Positions 9,701 through 20,967 of a DNA stretch of 64,000 bases are shown here, piece by piece; position 1 is the stretch's first letter; the number at the start of each line of letters is the position of its first letter. Below the pieces are notes generated by a model. That model saw only the letters and a program-made list of their open reading frames with translations, did no database searches and was not told where the DNA came from. The position numbers and the translations under genes are program-made. Origin of the DNA: Symbiodinium natans (taxonomy: Eukaryota > Sar > Dinophyceae > Suessiales > Symbiodiniaceae); assembly GCA_905221605.1 (NCBI GenBank), contig CAJNDS010002346.1:558001-622000 (forward strand), written 5' to 3'.

Positions 9701-12108
9701 GAATTTTTGGGGGCCTACTTATAAAATTAGGGTGGCTGCTTCGGAAGTTTACGCGAAAAGTAACCAAAGGGTCATCATGCTCTTTGGGGACAATCTTGGT
9801 CGTGACTTGGGCTCCTGTATTCGGTTAATGCTGCACCCGGATCAGTATCGCTACCCGTAGCTATTTCTGGAAAATTCCGGAAGAATTATAGAGGCTACCC
9901 CTATTGTCAAGGGTTACCAACACCATGCGAAGTTCGCGGCCAGGGGATGAGGGGGGGGGGGGCGAAAAAAACTAGCAATTAATAGTTTTGAATAAGACAC
10001 TTCGGAATTTTCTGGGGTCCGTCACCCAAAACCCCCTTAAAAACCTCAAAATTAAGAGAGGCAAGGAGTCTGTTGCGTACCCGCACGCGATGAACCGAAA
10101 AAAAGCGCTCATGAGCCTCCTGACTGCTCACATTATTCCCAGGATTCTATGTAGCCATGGCCATGGAATAACAGTTTCGAAAAGGGTTAGGGTTTAGGGT
10201 TGTGTCATGGAATAACAGTACAAAAGGGTAAGCTGCTAGCAGTACTGGAAAAGGCTGTACCGCCTCAACTGTAGGACAGAAAAAGAAGTCTTTAGCACCC
10301 CAGACTCTAGACCCTGAACTGAACCCTAAACCCTTCCTACCCCTAAGTCCTGAACCCTCCCAACCCCAAACCCACCCTAACGTTAAGCCTTAAAGCCCTA
10401 TAGACCATAAACCGGAAACCCGAAACCCTAACCCCTAAACCCCTAAACCCCAAAAACCCCCAACCCCCTAAACCCCTAAACCACAGCTCGGGGCCCCACC
10501 CTTCTCTGCCAGCTCGTGGCGGATGACGACCTGCAGAGTCAAGGGAGGGCCAGCCGGAAGTCCAATTTTAAGCTGTACTAGGGGACACCCTAAACCCTAA
10601 ACCCAGAGGGCCCTGTAAACAACCCTAAACCCTAAACCCTAAACCCTAAACCCTAAACCCTAAACCCTAAACCCTAAACCCTAAATCCCTAAGATAAAAT
10701 TTGGGCTGTACAGGGGTTCAGAAGTCCATGCTTAGGCCCGAAGCCTCAGGGCTGCCCAACTCGGAACCATAAAGTTCGTGGCCCACCCATACTCTAAGGA
10801 AGGGTACACTTTTTTTGTTTTGGGGTTAAGGGTTTGTTAGGGTTTAGGGTTTAGGGGTTTAGGGTTTAGGGTTTGCCCTTTATTAGGCTGGGTATTTTAT
10901 AAGGGAACCTAGAACCAGAAGAATTGCAAAGGCCACTACTGGGCTGCCAAGTAAATCCAGTAAAGAGCCCTTTATTAGGCTGGGTATTTTATAAGGGAAC
11001 CTAGAACCAGAAGAGTTGCAAAGGGCACTGCCAAGTAAATCCAGTAAAGACCCTAAACCCCCAATCCGGTCATCCAACCCTCATAAACCCTAAGCCTAAA
11101 CCCTAAACCCTTAAACCCTAAAACCCTAAAATACCCTAAACCAGGCTTGAGGTTTGTTGCTTGGAGAAGGCTTTATTTGGGGTTTGGGGGGGAGTTCTGG
11201 GCCCTGGTCAGGAGTTGTCAGGAGTTCGTTTAAAGAAGTTTTAGGGGTTTTAGGGTTTAGGGCGTAGGGGTTTTCCAGAAGTTTAAGGGTTTAAGGGCTG
11301 GGGGCTTAGGGCTTATCAGGAGTTGAAGGGGTTTGGGGTTTAGGGTTTAGGGCGATCACTGATCGTTGGAACCACAACACAGATGGATACTTTCCCAAGT
11401 TTAGGGTTTCGGGCTCGGTGTTTAGGGTTTAGGGTGTAGGGTTCAGGGTAAAAAAACCCTAAACCCTAAACCCTAAACCCTAAACCCCTAACCCCCTAAA
11501 CATCACACATGACAGACAGGCAATGTGGGGGATAACCCTGACCAAGATGACACTTATGGGGATCAGGTCCGGGACTGCTTGGTTCAAGCACAGGCGTTCT
11601 TTCACCTTCGATTAGTTCGAGTCTCCATGTTGATTCTTTGGACTTCTGATGATTCAGAATCTGAAGAAGAATCATGCCCGGAGGCATTGGCACACTGTCT
11701 GTCACAGCACTCTGGCCCGCTATGGCGCCCTGACCTGCCATAGCAGCTGCAGCTGCTTGGGCAGCAGCCATTTGAACGGCGGCCTGCTGCTGTTGAACCA
11801 CAACGAGTTCAGTGGCATTGGCGGCAGATTGTTGCCGATTCTTCTTGAGCTGCGCGGAGCCTAAGGACAGCAGTCGCGGTTGCAGGAGGTGCAGGAAAAA
11901 ACCACGTCTGGCAACAAACCCACTAGATTGCCTAAACCCTGAACTCTAGACCCTAAACCCTAAACCCTAAACCCCCCGGGAAAAGACCATGCCTCGAGCA
12001 ACCTAGGTACCTTAAACACATGGACAACCCTCCCCAAATCTAAACTGCTTTTCTTTCGGGTGCTCATCATTGTCTTAGAGGCTTGGACGACCTCCGAAGT
12101 CAAGACTC
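6741..12108 (-). CDS. Multi-exon gene of unknown function, 13-exon model
   Basis: Exons in order: 12011-12108, 11735-11860, 10482-10572, 9753-9814, 9623-9679, 9304-9406, 8912-8989, 8592-8608, 8481-8534, 8280-8339, 7895-7965, 7393-7498, 6741-6899 (stop). All joins keep phase, giving 360 codons including the stop. Strong signals: acceptor TTTATTGCGGGGGGTTTCCAG, donors AAG|GTACCT, GAG|GTGAGC and CAGG|GTTTGG, and several GC donors. Sample translations: VVIRHELAEKGG, KIVPKEHDDPLVTFR, GLTLTSWPLQRLVAKE, NVTFWVTIMSRHNTAPGF, NRGVNQVIWKINK, RFLEAPVSHVLEKSQA, FGEPVEIVCACGRSLAE. Introns hold CCCTAAA tracts and, at 9424-9541, a family B MITE. Exon 11735-11860 is also open in a Gln/Ala-rich frame that conflicts in phase. 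The 17-nt exon is the weakest link. The start exon was not found (12551-12604 is possible). No domain recognised. Confidence 0.5.
9424..9541. mobile_element. MITE family B (GGTAGCCCAG...CTGGGCTACC)
   Basis: Ends GGTGGCCCGGTAACCATATT and GTAACGCTGGGCTACCAAG are inverted repeats; the interior has GGGCTGGTTACTGTATAAGGG and an A-run. Further copies: 44141-44263, 44410-44515, 55969-56232 and 56499-56675 (both interrupted), right halves at 10876-11054, degenerate ones at 21380-21480, 24305-24365 and 61257-61337. Here it sits inside an intron of the 6.7-12.1 kb gene model. Confidence 0.8.
10876..11054. repeat. Tandem duplication of a family B half-element
   Basis: A segment of about 90 bp starting GCCCTTTATTAGGCTGGGTA and ending AAATCCAGTAAAG occurs twice head to tail, with one or two substitutions and a short deletion (GGCCACTACTGGGCTGCC against GGGCACTGCC). 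It contains the right end of MITE family B. Confidence 0.85.
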
Positions 12109-12550
12109 CTGGAAACCCCCCGCAATAAAGAAAAACGCTGACGCCCCAAAAACCCCATGCTCGCGTGCTCCTTAGAGCGTTAGAGTGTTAGGGTTTAGGG
12201 TTTAGGGTTTAGGGTGTCTTGCTTGTAGAGTTCTTTTGGGCGGCCCATGGGTTTCTCGGGCTAAGGGTGGCTGAAGGGTGTTGGGATTCTTCGAGGGCTT
12301 AGGCCTTTGGGCTGGAGGGTTTGGGAGGTTAAGGTTTCTGGGCTTGTCAGTGGGAAGTTACATGTTCCTTTAATAGGGCCCTTAATTGGGGAACCCTTAA
12401 ATACCTCCACCTGTACCCACTAAACACCAGGGCCCATACGCCCATACTCCAGAACCCTTTCAAAAAGGGTAAGGGACCATGTTAGGGGACCGTATAACCT
12501 CCTTGAGAGCTTCTGGGTTTCTGGGATTAAGAGCTTGTGGGTTTTAAGGC

Positions 12551-12604
12551 CTGTGGTTCTGGTCCGGGTGCACCAACAATCTCTTGAGGGTACCCTTCGA
12601 GGGC
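12551..12604 (-). CDS. Candidate upstream exon
   Basis: Acceptor CCCTAAG|GCC, frame ALEGYPQEIVGAPGPEPQ, GC donor CAG|GCC. An internal donor (GTTG|GTGCAC) would give the phase needed to join exon 12011-12108, making it part of the 6.7-12.1 kb gene. Uncertain. Confidence 0.35.
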
Positions 12605-12782
12605 CTTAGGGCTTTTCGGAATGAGGGTTGCGGGTTTAGGGACCCTGAACTCGCGTTTGGGCGAATTCTCCTAAAACCCTAAATCCTAAACCCTGAACCG
12701 TGAACCCTAAACCCTAAACCCTAAACCCTGAACCCTGAACCCTGAACCCTGAACCCTAACCCTAAATCCTAAACTCCCCAGC

Positions 12783-12845
12783 TCAGCAGAAGGGAACCTC
12801 GATGATGTCGACGCCGACAGTGATGGAGTCGTTCTCCCGGTCGAT
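12783..12845 (-). CDS. 3'-terminal exon of an unidentified minus-strand gene
   Basis: Acceptor GCTTGAAG|ATC, frame IDRENDSITVGVDIIEVPFC then TGA. Sixteen of twenty sense codons end in G or C, and the frame is charged/hydrophobic like real protein. It must belong to a gene lying to the right. No family recognised. Confidence 0.5.
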   Translation of the reverse strand: MDRENDSITVGVDIIEVPFC

Positions 12846-14092
12846 CTTCAAGCAGGCAAGTTTAGGGTTTAGGGTTAAGGGTTTAGGGTGATTCTTCATG
12901 GGTTTCCCTACTAGCCCACTCTATACTACTTAGGGTTTAGGGTTTAGGGTTCAGGGATACTACCCCCCCCCTCCTAGGTTCCCATAATAATTCAGGCTAT
13001 TTAGGGATAAGTAGGGCTAATTCAGGCTATTTAAGGGCGAAACCCTCGAGATAACACCGTTCATGTTTACGTTTGGTATTGTATCGATAGTTTGTGAGTT
13101 TGTGGATTCATTAGCTTCAAGATTTTTTCGTGCACCCCATGTCACTGCCCTAAACCCTAAACCCTAAACCCTAAACCCTAAGCCCTAAACCCTAAACCGA
13201 AACTGCACAAAATTCCATTCAAATTCAATCCATGCCCATGTTCGCAGCGATGCTGGGGAACTTGATGGGAGATAGGATTTAGGGTTTAGGGTTTAGGTGC
13301 TAAGGTTTAGTGGCTCGTTTGTTGAGCCCTTGTCCCCGAAGGGCCCCGATGATGCGACGTTGCATCGCTAGCCCGCGATTCTGACGCAGCTAGGTTTGAA
13401 AATGGCTGCTGCCCCGATGGTATGTGTGGAAATCTGCAAAGCTATGGGCCGACTGCTGTGACCACACAATGCGGAGTATTGAACCCTATAAGCCCTAAAC
13501 AGCAAACCCTAAACTCCTAAATCCGGCGGAAAGATAGAGGTGGGCCCTCAAATAGGGCACCTTTTTCCGAGTTCCGGGATCATTGAGGACAAAAGTGAAA
13601 GTTCATCCTAAACCCTGAACCCAGCATGTCGCGTCCCTGTACCGAAACCCCAGGCTAAACAAGCCGAGGGAGTTTCATCCGTCTTTACGGTGGAGGGCTG
13701 CTCTTTTTTCTACCAATTGCTTAAGAATCAAAAATTATAACACAAAATGTCTTCCTTATCAGGGTCATATAAGGATTATTGCTTTTATCTTATTTTTTTA
13801 ATTTGTTTTTGTTTTTTTTTGGGGAGGGGGGGTTCTTAAGCCAAGAGTGTTTCTTCTCCGTAGCCAGTACTAGAACTTTACGGTTCAGGGTTGAGGGGTT
13901 TCAGTTCACTGGTCTAGGGTGCAGCGCTGAGGAGTCTGAACATGTCGGGTTTAGGGTATAAAACCCTAAACCTGCACCCTAAACCCTAAACCCTAAAGTA
14001 AAGGTTTAGGGTTTGGAGCTTCTTCGGAGCTGGAATGTCAAGTTGTATGTTTAAGGTTTCGATATCTCGGCTGTGGGAGAACAATAAGAAAA

Positions 14093-14422
14093 TCACATAT
14101 TCAACTTTTCGTGCGCTTCACAAAAATCCAATTCAAGAAGAATCGAAAGAACAACAACTTTTATGGAACAATGGAAATGTGTGTCAATAACATTATGTGA
14201 CGAAACCTTTAAACGGGAATGAAGATATCTGCACACTTTCTTAGTATTCCTGTTGTTGCTTCCATCCCATGATTTCTTAAACAATGTCTGATCCACGTCA
14301 TATACTTTCATTTTCACTTGCCTCTTGCGCCGGACAGTAAACCAGTTGACGAATATATGATACAATTGAAAGGACCTTTCTTTGGGCGCCCTAAGCCCCA
14401 AAGCCAGAACCCCTAAACCCAA
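14093..14422 (-). CDS. Hypothetical basic protein, AT-rich frame
   Basis: 109 codons. After an N-terminal part formed by telomere-like sequence it reads ERSFQLYHIFVNWFTVRRKR and VDQTLFKKSWDGSNNRNTKK, then a hydrophobic end. Base composition is clearly lower in GC than other exons, suggesting a different origin such as a decayed mobile-element protein. The true start is probably inside the frame. No motif recognised. Confidence 0.35.
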   Translation of the reverse strand: MGLGVLALGLRAPKERSFQLYHIFVNWFTVRRKRQVKMKVYDVDQTLFKKSWDGSNNRNTKKVCRYLHSRLKVSSHNVIDTHFHCSIKVVVLSILLELDFCEAHEKLNM

Positions 14423-14555
14423 AACCCAAGATCTTCGGACCTTAAGCTCAACTCAAGTGAACGTAAGCCCGCAATCACCAAACTCCCGCTCACCCTGAAC
14501 CCTAAACCCTAGAGCCTAACCCTAAACCCTAAACCCCAACCTCTCCCCCTCCTAG

Positions 14556-14622
14556 CCTCCGGCTCCAGCGGGCAGAAGTTCGAGTGCCCATGGCCGATCT
14601 CTCCGACGTACCTGCCGTGCTG
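14556..14622 (+). CDS. Internal exon
   Basis: Excellent acceptor CTCTCCCCCTCCTAG|CC, frame SGSSGQKFECPWPISPTYLP with nearly all third positions G or C, donor TGCTG|GTGTTT. 67 nt, phase 2 to 2. Upstream is a CCCTAAA tract. Partner exons not assigned. Confidence 0.5.
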
Positions 14623-14818
14623 GTGTTTACTCCGGAGGCCACACCCTGCGCGCCCATGTACCTATGAAGGGTTTGGGCTTTCTAGGGTGCCTATGTAGTA
14701 TATACTTGGTCCCTAAGGCTAGTGTAAAGGAACCCCTTGAGGCCCAAGCATATACCATATAGGTATATGGACCTTTGGGAATTGAGGTAGGGCATGCGGG
14801 AACAGAATGATAAAACGT

Positions 14819-14958
14819 GTGTGTACACACGCACACACACACACACACACACGCATACATATATATATATATATATATATCACACACACACGCACATATA
14901 TATATATATATATATGTATAGACAGAGAGATGATGGGTAGGTAGATAGATAGATAGAA
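14819..14958. repeat. Compound microsatellite (CA)n-(TA)n-(CA)n-(TA)n-(GATA)n
   Basis: Alternating CA and TA runs followed by GATA/GACA units. The open frames here are translations of the repeat. It lies in a family-K element that has a relative at 35843-35945. Confidence 0.9.
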
Positions 14959-15919
14959 GCATGCTTAACTTTTTTGTTCTTTGTTCCATTCCCTAACTGA
15001 CAAATGGTGAGTTTAGAGGGCTCAGGAGCTCTAGTGTACAGGGTTGCGACCCGACACCCAAAACCCGAGAACCTGAACCCTGAAACCCTCGAGTTTGAGG
15101 GCTTGGGACTGTAAGTCATTGAGACCTTGAGCAACCAGAAACCTCATGACCCTAAACCTTAAACCCTAACCCCTAAACCCTGAACCCTAAATCCTAAACC
15201 CTAAATGAAGGGCACTCGTCCAGATCAGGTGCTTTCAGGAAGCCCCCGACCCAAAGTTGATACCTGGCTGAGGCCGGGTTTAGGGCTTCGGGGTTTAGGG
15301 TGTTCTGTATTTACCCTAAACCCTAAACCTTAAACCCTAAACACGAAACCCTAAACCCTTGAGGGGCTCATGTACCTTTTTCAAAGGGCTGAGGTGTGTA
15401 GGAGGCGCCAGACCTGAAGCTAAGCCCATCAAGATTTCTAGGGTAGTGGGCTTTGTTCAGAGGTCTGGGTTTTAGCGGTTTAGGGTAGGTATTAGGAGCA
15501 ACCCAAGGAACTAGAAAAGGGCGTCCTTTGCTCTTCAGGAAAGGATATGTCTGTGTGTATATGATGGGAGCCCAAGCCGGTTTCAAGACGCAGACGAGAG
15601 CTACCCAGTCGACGGCTCCTGCTCTGGGCCTTGGGATTCAGGGCTCATAAGGTAGGGTTTAGGGTTTAGGGTTTAGGGTTTAGGGTTTAGGGTTTAGGGT
15701 TTAGGGTTTAGGGTTTAGGGTTTAGGCTTTAGGCTTTAGGCTTTAGGCTTTAGGGTTCAGGGTTTAGGGTTTAGGGTTCAGTAAGTTTAGGGTTTTGGGT
15801 TGCTTATGGGGTAGAGCCCTACGCCCTTAACCCTAAACCCTCAAACCAAAACCCCATGGGGTTTGAGGGTTTGGCGGCTTAAAGGTTCAAGAGGCGTTGT
15901 GCCGCCCTTAATCCTGAAG

Positions 15920-16901
15920 CCTCACGCGATGGTGCCCGTAAGCCCAGCAAACCCATTGAAGAGAGTCTCCTCAGTTTAGGGTTTGGGGTGCCCTAAACCC
16001 TACACCCCCTAAACCCCCTAAACCCTGAAGAAATCTCCGCCAACGGGGCACCCGGCCTAAGCTTCACGCCATTTGGGCACCAGAGGAACAGGGAGCAGAA
16101 GCCTGCCAGGACGCGGGGTTTAGGGTTCAAGATTCAGGGTTGCGGGCTGCAACTGCGGGTTTGGGGTTTAGGGTTTAGGGTTCAGGCTGCATGTGGAAGG
16201 GCGAGAATGCCTGGGGGATTTGCGGGTTTGGGTGGGCTGCAGATGGGCTTCAAGGCCTCCCCTGAGCTTTGCAAGCCCTTAGCCCTATAAGCCCTAAGCC
16301 CTAAGCCCTGAGCCCTGAACCCTAAACCGACCCTAAACCCTAAACCCTAAACCCTAAACCCTAAACCCTAAACCCTAAACCCTAAACCCTAAACCCTAAA
16401 CCCTAAACCCTAAACCCTAAACCCTAAACCCTGCCCCAAGCCCTACCTTAGGGTTTTCAGGCTCAAGGAGTTGCCGAAAGCCCTGAGCAGCCAGAGCCCC
16501 GGAGGCTGCAAACCAATCCCTAAACCCTAAACCTGAAACCCTAAACCCTAAACCCGAAACCCTAAACCCTAAACCCCAAACCTGAAACCCTAAACCCTAA
16601 ACCCTAAACCCTAACCCAAAACCCTAAGCTCGATGACACTCCCACAGTTTCATCGCGTCAGTCAACGTGGGCAAGCGAAGCAGCCCAAAACAACAACACT
16701 GATGCCCACCATGGAAGTCGAGAAATGGACAAACGTGCCAGAAGCAAGCTTGAGGATACTAAGGCTTAGGGTTTAGGGCTTAGGGTTTAGGGTTTAGGGT
16801 TTCGGGTTTCGGGTTTAGGCACAGCCAACGTCTTCTTCGCGCAGTCAAACATCGACTTCGTTCGCCGTGGCTGCAGCTTGACCGACCTTCTACTACCCTA
16901 A
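15920..16901 (+). CDS. Spliced hydrophilic protein, four-exon model
   Basis: Exons 15920-15973, 16031-16117, 16648-16763, 16845-16901. Phases match at every join. Translations: RDGARKPSKPIEESLL, ISANGAPGLSFTPFGHQR, REMDKRARSKLEDTK, then SNIDFVRRGCSLTDLLLP and a TAA supplied by a CCCTAAA repeat. Intron 15974-16030 (57 nt) runs GTTTAGGG...CCCTGAAG and is only telomere-like units, G-rich then C-rich. Acceptor GTCTTCTTCGCGCAG precedes the last exon; a different last exon starting GCACAG (AQPTSSSRSQ) is possible. The 5' exon is unknown. Function unknown. Confidence 0.5.
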
Positions 16902-17193
16902 ACCCTAAACCCTAAACCCTAAGGTCTCAGGCGCAAAGAGCAAGGCCGCCTCATGTTTCTACTACTTGCTTAAGAACCACCCAAAATGTTCTTCCTTATA
17001 TAAGGGCAAGAATCGCGGTCCTGAAGCCCTTTAACCTCTTAAGCCCCAAAGCCCCCTACCCTGAATCCTGAAGCCTGATTTAGGGGTGTTTGGCGCACAC
17101 GCCCCTAAATCCTGAAACCCGATAAACCCTGACCGACCCGACACCCCTCCACAAATCCTAAACCCGAAGCGGGGTTTAGGGTTTACGCCGGGC

Positions 17194-17280
17194 CTTCGTA
17201 AGACTTTTCCCGGCCCTTTGGAAGGAACTCGAGGCGGACGTTCTGAGCAGCGGGAGGCCACCGGTCGGTTTTCTCTCTCA

Positions 17281-17319
<39 letters not shown>

Positions 17320-17760
17320 TCTCTCCCTCCCTCTTTGTGTCCCTCTCTCTCTCTCCCTGTCTGTCTCTCCCTCTCTCTCGGGGTACAGAGTTCAGGGTCT
17401 AAGGTTTAAGGGTTCAAGGGTTTAGCTTCAGGGGTCAGGGTTCTGGCCATGTGTTCTAACTGTTTCGGTCCCTTTCGAAGCGTTGTGTGTGTGTGTGCCC
17501 CTACGGGTTTTTAGGTTTACAGGGTTATAGGGCTTATAGGGTTTAGGGTGTGGGGTTTAGCGTTATAGGGTCTAAGGTGTAAGGGTTTAGGGAGTACCAG
17601 TTAGGGCTGAGAAATGATAACCAACTATATTTCCTTAAATTTGCATTATTGGAGGCCCGGTTCCTCCCTCCGAAAACCTCGTAGAGTGCACAGGCACAGT
17701 CAAAGAAGGCCACCTGCACCATGTCCTTACCTTTCCCATTCCTCCGACATGTCACGTGGC
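17194..17760 (-). CDS. Two spliced exons of an unknown protein
   Basis: Exon 17678-17760: acceptor CATGCCAG|GC, frame GKDMVQVAFFDCACALYE, donor GAG|GTTTTC. Exon 17194-17242: acceptor CCTCCCGCTGCTCAG|AAC, frame NVRLEFLPKGREKSYE, GC donor. Phase 0 join. The 435-nt intron holds a (TC)n run and telomere-like repeats. Remaining exons not found. Confidence 0.5.
17281..17378. repeat. (TC)n microsatellite
   Basis: CT/TC dinucleotide run with CCTCC interruptions, pyrimidine-rich on the plus strand, inside a proposed minus-strand intron. Confidence 0.9.
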
Positions 17761-17835
17761 CTGGCATGCGGTTTAGGGTTCAGGGCCCTAATCTTAAACC
17801 CTGAACCCTAAACCCGGCTCCTCCGTAGACCGCAG

Positions 17836-17949
17836 AAGCTGCATCCAGAGCTAGAACCCCACCCACCCTCCATCGAAGCGAAGCTAGACATGGAAAAGAA
17901 ACTATCAAGCAGCGCCTTCTGCGCGTTCGAAAGTCGCCAGGAACACTAA
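17836..17949 (+). CDS. Candidate 3'-terminal exon
   Basis: Acceptor GTAGACCGCAG|AAG, frame KLHPELEPHPPSIEAKLDME then KKLSSSAFCAFESRQEH and TAA. Just downstream, acceptor GTCTCCTCCCCAG at 17976 opens a second short frame (ARQPSKLQCEKQG), so the 3' end may be alternative. Confidence 0.45.
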   Translation, partial: KLHPELEPHPPSIEAKLDMEKKLSSSAFCAFESRQEH

Positions 17950-18233
17950 ACTTCCCCCCCCTAAAGTCTCCTCCCCAGCTAAGGCACGGCAGCCCAGCAA
18001 GCTACAGTGCGAAAAGCAAGGGTCCTAAACCCTAAACCCTAAACCCTAAACCCTAATGTTGTATCCTGATTAGTGTGCACCCCGTCAATAATGAAAAGTT
18101 TTCAAAAAATAATTCAGGGGACAAAGATTCGGCTGCCCCCCCCCCACTATAATGAAAAGTTTTTCGGGCATGGGTTTCGGAAGAGAGAAAAGAAACTTAC
18201 CTGAGCTGAGCTCATCTGAGCTTACCTGAGCTA

Positions 18234-18612
18234 AACCTTGAGGCCTGAGGTTGTCGGGCCCTGAAATCTTCAGAACTAAAATTTCCTTATAAGATGCTTT
18301 TGTACCGAGGCCGGGCAATCAAATTTCCAAGGGGGTAGTCCAGCAGCTGCCCGAATGCCATATAATATAAAACCTTTGCTCCCCCGGAATTATATTTTTT
18401 TTGCGGGCTAGTTGGGTTTGGATCCAGAGGCCTAAGGGAGGTTGTCGGGCCCTGAAATCTTAAGCCTCCAGGCCAGCCCCAAAGCTAAGATTTCCTTATA
18501 AAATGATTTGTACCGAGGCCGGGCAATCAAATTTCAAAGGGGGTAGTCCAGCTGCCCGAATGCCGTATAATATAAAACGTTTGCTCCCCCGTTGTTTTTT
18601 TTTTTTTTTGCG
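18234..18612. repeat. Tandem duplication, two copies of about 180 bp
   Basis: Both copies start TTGTCGGGCCCTGAAATCTT, share TTTGTACCGAGGCCGGGCAA and GGGGGTAGTCCAGC, and end CTTTGCTCCCCC or GTTTGCTCCCCC, then a T-run and GCGGGCTNG. Copy 2 carries a 20-base insertion near its start. Non-coding. Confidence 0.85.
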
Positions 18613-18664
18613 GGCTTGCTTGGTTGGGATAGATGGATCCCCTTTAAATTCATATGCAGACAAC

Positions 18665-18765
18665 ATTACCTAAGAGGAAGAGGAGAGGAAGAGGAGAGGA
18701 AAAGGAGAGGAAGAGGAGAGGAAGAGGAGAGGGAGAGGAGAGGGAGAGGAGAGGGAAGAGGAGCC
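18665..18765. repeat. Purine tract (GAGAGGAA)n
   Basis: About 100 bases almost free of pyrimidines on the plus strand, units GAGAGGAAGAG. Mirror-repeat purine tracts like this can form triplex DNA. The Glu/Arg open frame is an artefact. Flanked by poly-G runs at 18787 and 18868. Confidence 0.9.
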
Positions 18766-19380
18766 AAGAGGAAATGATTAGGAGCCGGGGGGGGGGGGGG
18801 CCCAAGGCCGAAAATTGGTTTGGGGGGTACCCTTTTTTTGTTACTATTGCGGGGGCGGAGTTAGTTTGGGGGGGGGGGGGGGGGGGGCACACTAATCAGG
18901 AGACCACATTAAACCCTAAGTGCCTGATGGGGTTTCCAAGTGAACGAAAACAGCGATGTCAAGCCCTGTGGTGAAGGGCGTACTGGGTATACTACTAGAC
19001 CCCTCAAAAATATGTAATAATCCTCCTAATACGGGCAATATAGGGACTTTCATTCTTCAAAAATTTTGAGGGGTTTCATATGCAAATAGTAGGCATTGAC
19101 CCCTAAACCCTAAACCCTGAACCCTAAACTCTAAAACCTATCGGGGTTGAGTTCTGAGTCCCGAGCGTTGATGCCCGCAATGCGAAAGCGCGGCGACCTC
19201 GGTGGGAGATCTCGTGGGATGCGTGTCTCGTGAACCCTAAACCTTAGGGTTTAGGGTTTGGGATTTAGGGTTTAGGGTTTAGGACCGCACCGAAAGTTGC
19301 ACCTTGGCCAGGGTTTGGGGGTTTTGGGTTTAGATTTTCGGCGGAGGGAGGCCCCCTTCAGCGGGGATGGCTTCCACACA

Positions 19381-19880
19381 AAGTGCGACCATGCAAGCCC
19401 TAAACCCTAAGCCCTGAACCCTAAACCCCAAACTCTAGACCTTAAACCCTAAACCCTAAAACCCTAAAACCCTAAACCCCAAACCCTAAACTCCTAAACT
19501 CTAAACCCTAAAACTCTAAACCCTCCTAACACCCTAAAACCCTAAACCCTGCAGCCCTAAACCCCTAAAACCCTAAAACCCTAAAACCCTAAACCCCTAA
19601 AACCCTAAAACCCTAAAGCCCTAAAACCCTAAAACCCTAAAACCCTAAACCCTAAAACCCTAAAACCCTAAACTCCTAAACCCCAAACCCTAAAACCCTC
19701 AACTCCTGAAAAAACCCAAACCCTAAACCCTAAACCCCAAACCCTAAAACCCTAAAACCCTAAACTCCTAAAACCCTAAACCCTAAAAAACCCAAACCTA
19801 CAGCCTAAACTCCTAAACCCCAATATCTAAACCCTAAACCCTAAACCCTAAACCCTAAAACCCTAAACTCCTGAAACCCC
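19381..19880. repeat. Variant telomere-like array (CCCTAAAA, CTCCTAAA, CCCTAAA)
   Basis: About 500 bp of C-rich units of 7 or 8 bp; many have an extra A (CCCTAAAA), the form typical of Chlamydomonas-type telomeres, mixed with the 7-bp unit. Confidence 0.9.
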
Positions 19881-19956
19881 AATAATTCCTGGGCTCCGGT
19901 CCACAAGGGCTGCCCTCTGACCGTACTTCGCTCCTGCGCTGGACAGCTTAAAAGAG

Positions 19957-20290
19957 CGTTTAGGGTTTAGGGTTTAGGGTTTAGGGTTTAGGGTTTAGGG
20001 TTTGGGGTTTAGGGTTTAGGGCTTGGGGTTTGGGGTTTAGGGTTTAGGGTTTAGGGTTTGGGGTTTAGGGTTTAGGGTTTAGGGTTTGGGGTTTGGGTTT
20101 TGGGGTTTGGGGTTTGGAGTTTGGGGTTTGGGGTTTGGGGTTTGGGGTTTGGGGTTTAGGGCTTGGGGTTTGGGGCTTAGGGTTTGGGGTTTAGGGTTTG
20201 GGGTTTAGGGTTTGGGGTTTAGGGTTTAGGGTTTGGGGCTTAGGGCTTGGGGTTTGGGGTTTGGGGTTTGGGGTTTAGGGTTTAGGGCAT
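19957..20290. repeat. TTTAGGG array grading into TTTGGGG
   Basis: Begins as perfect TTTAGGG, then stretches of pure TTTGGGG (a single A to G change in the unit) repeated many times. Together with the C-rich block at 19381-19880 it forms a head-to-head inverted pair about 900 bp across. Confidence 0.9.
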
Positions 20291-20668
20291 ACAGGGGTCA
20301 TAGGCTTAGGGCTTAGGGGTTTAGGATAGTCAGGGCATCTTAGGGGGGAGTTGGATATACGGGGTTGAGGGGTTGAGGGGTGGACTTTGCCTGCCTAGTT
20401 GCTTCTGAGGAGTTTAGCAGCCTACACGAGAACTCCTAAACCCTAAACCCTAAACCCCCGGAATTTTTGAGTCAACACCAGGTCTTCAGGTTCGAACCCG
20501 AAGCTGGGATTCCCCATAGCCCGAAGACTTACTTCTCCGACAATCAGGGACAAACAAATGTTAAACTTTAGTATTCCTACTACATTTACCAAATAAGGAA
20601 ATCCAAAAAGGTTTGGGTTTAGGGTTTAGGGCTTAGGGTTTAGGTTTTAGGGTTTAGGGCTTACAGGT

Positions 20669-20750
20669 TCAACTACTGGCTACAGAAGAGGAGCACCACC
20701 TCTCCACCACATTCCAGGTGTCCTCCTTCTTGAAGTCTGGGATGGTCCAC
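20669..20750 (-). CDS. 3'-terminal exon
   Basis: Acceptor CCTGCCCCTACACCCTTCAAG|G, frame WTIPDFKKEDTWNVVERW then CSSSVASS and TGA. High G/C at third positions in the core. 82 nt, needs a phase-2 donor upstream. Parent gene not assembled. Confidence 0.5.
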
Positions 20751-20967
20751 CTTGAAGGGTGTAGGGGCAGGATCCCTTACAGGGTTTAGGGTTTAGGGTT
20801 TAGGGTTTAGGGCTAGGGTTTAGGGCTTAGGGCCCGCTTAGGGTTTAGGGTTTAGGGTTTAGGGTTTAGGGAAGGGGCCCCAGGTTGGCCCCAGACCCTC
20901 AAACCCCCAAACCCCAAAACCGTGAGCATAAAACCCGGACATGCAAAACAACTCAAGGGATGAAGGT

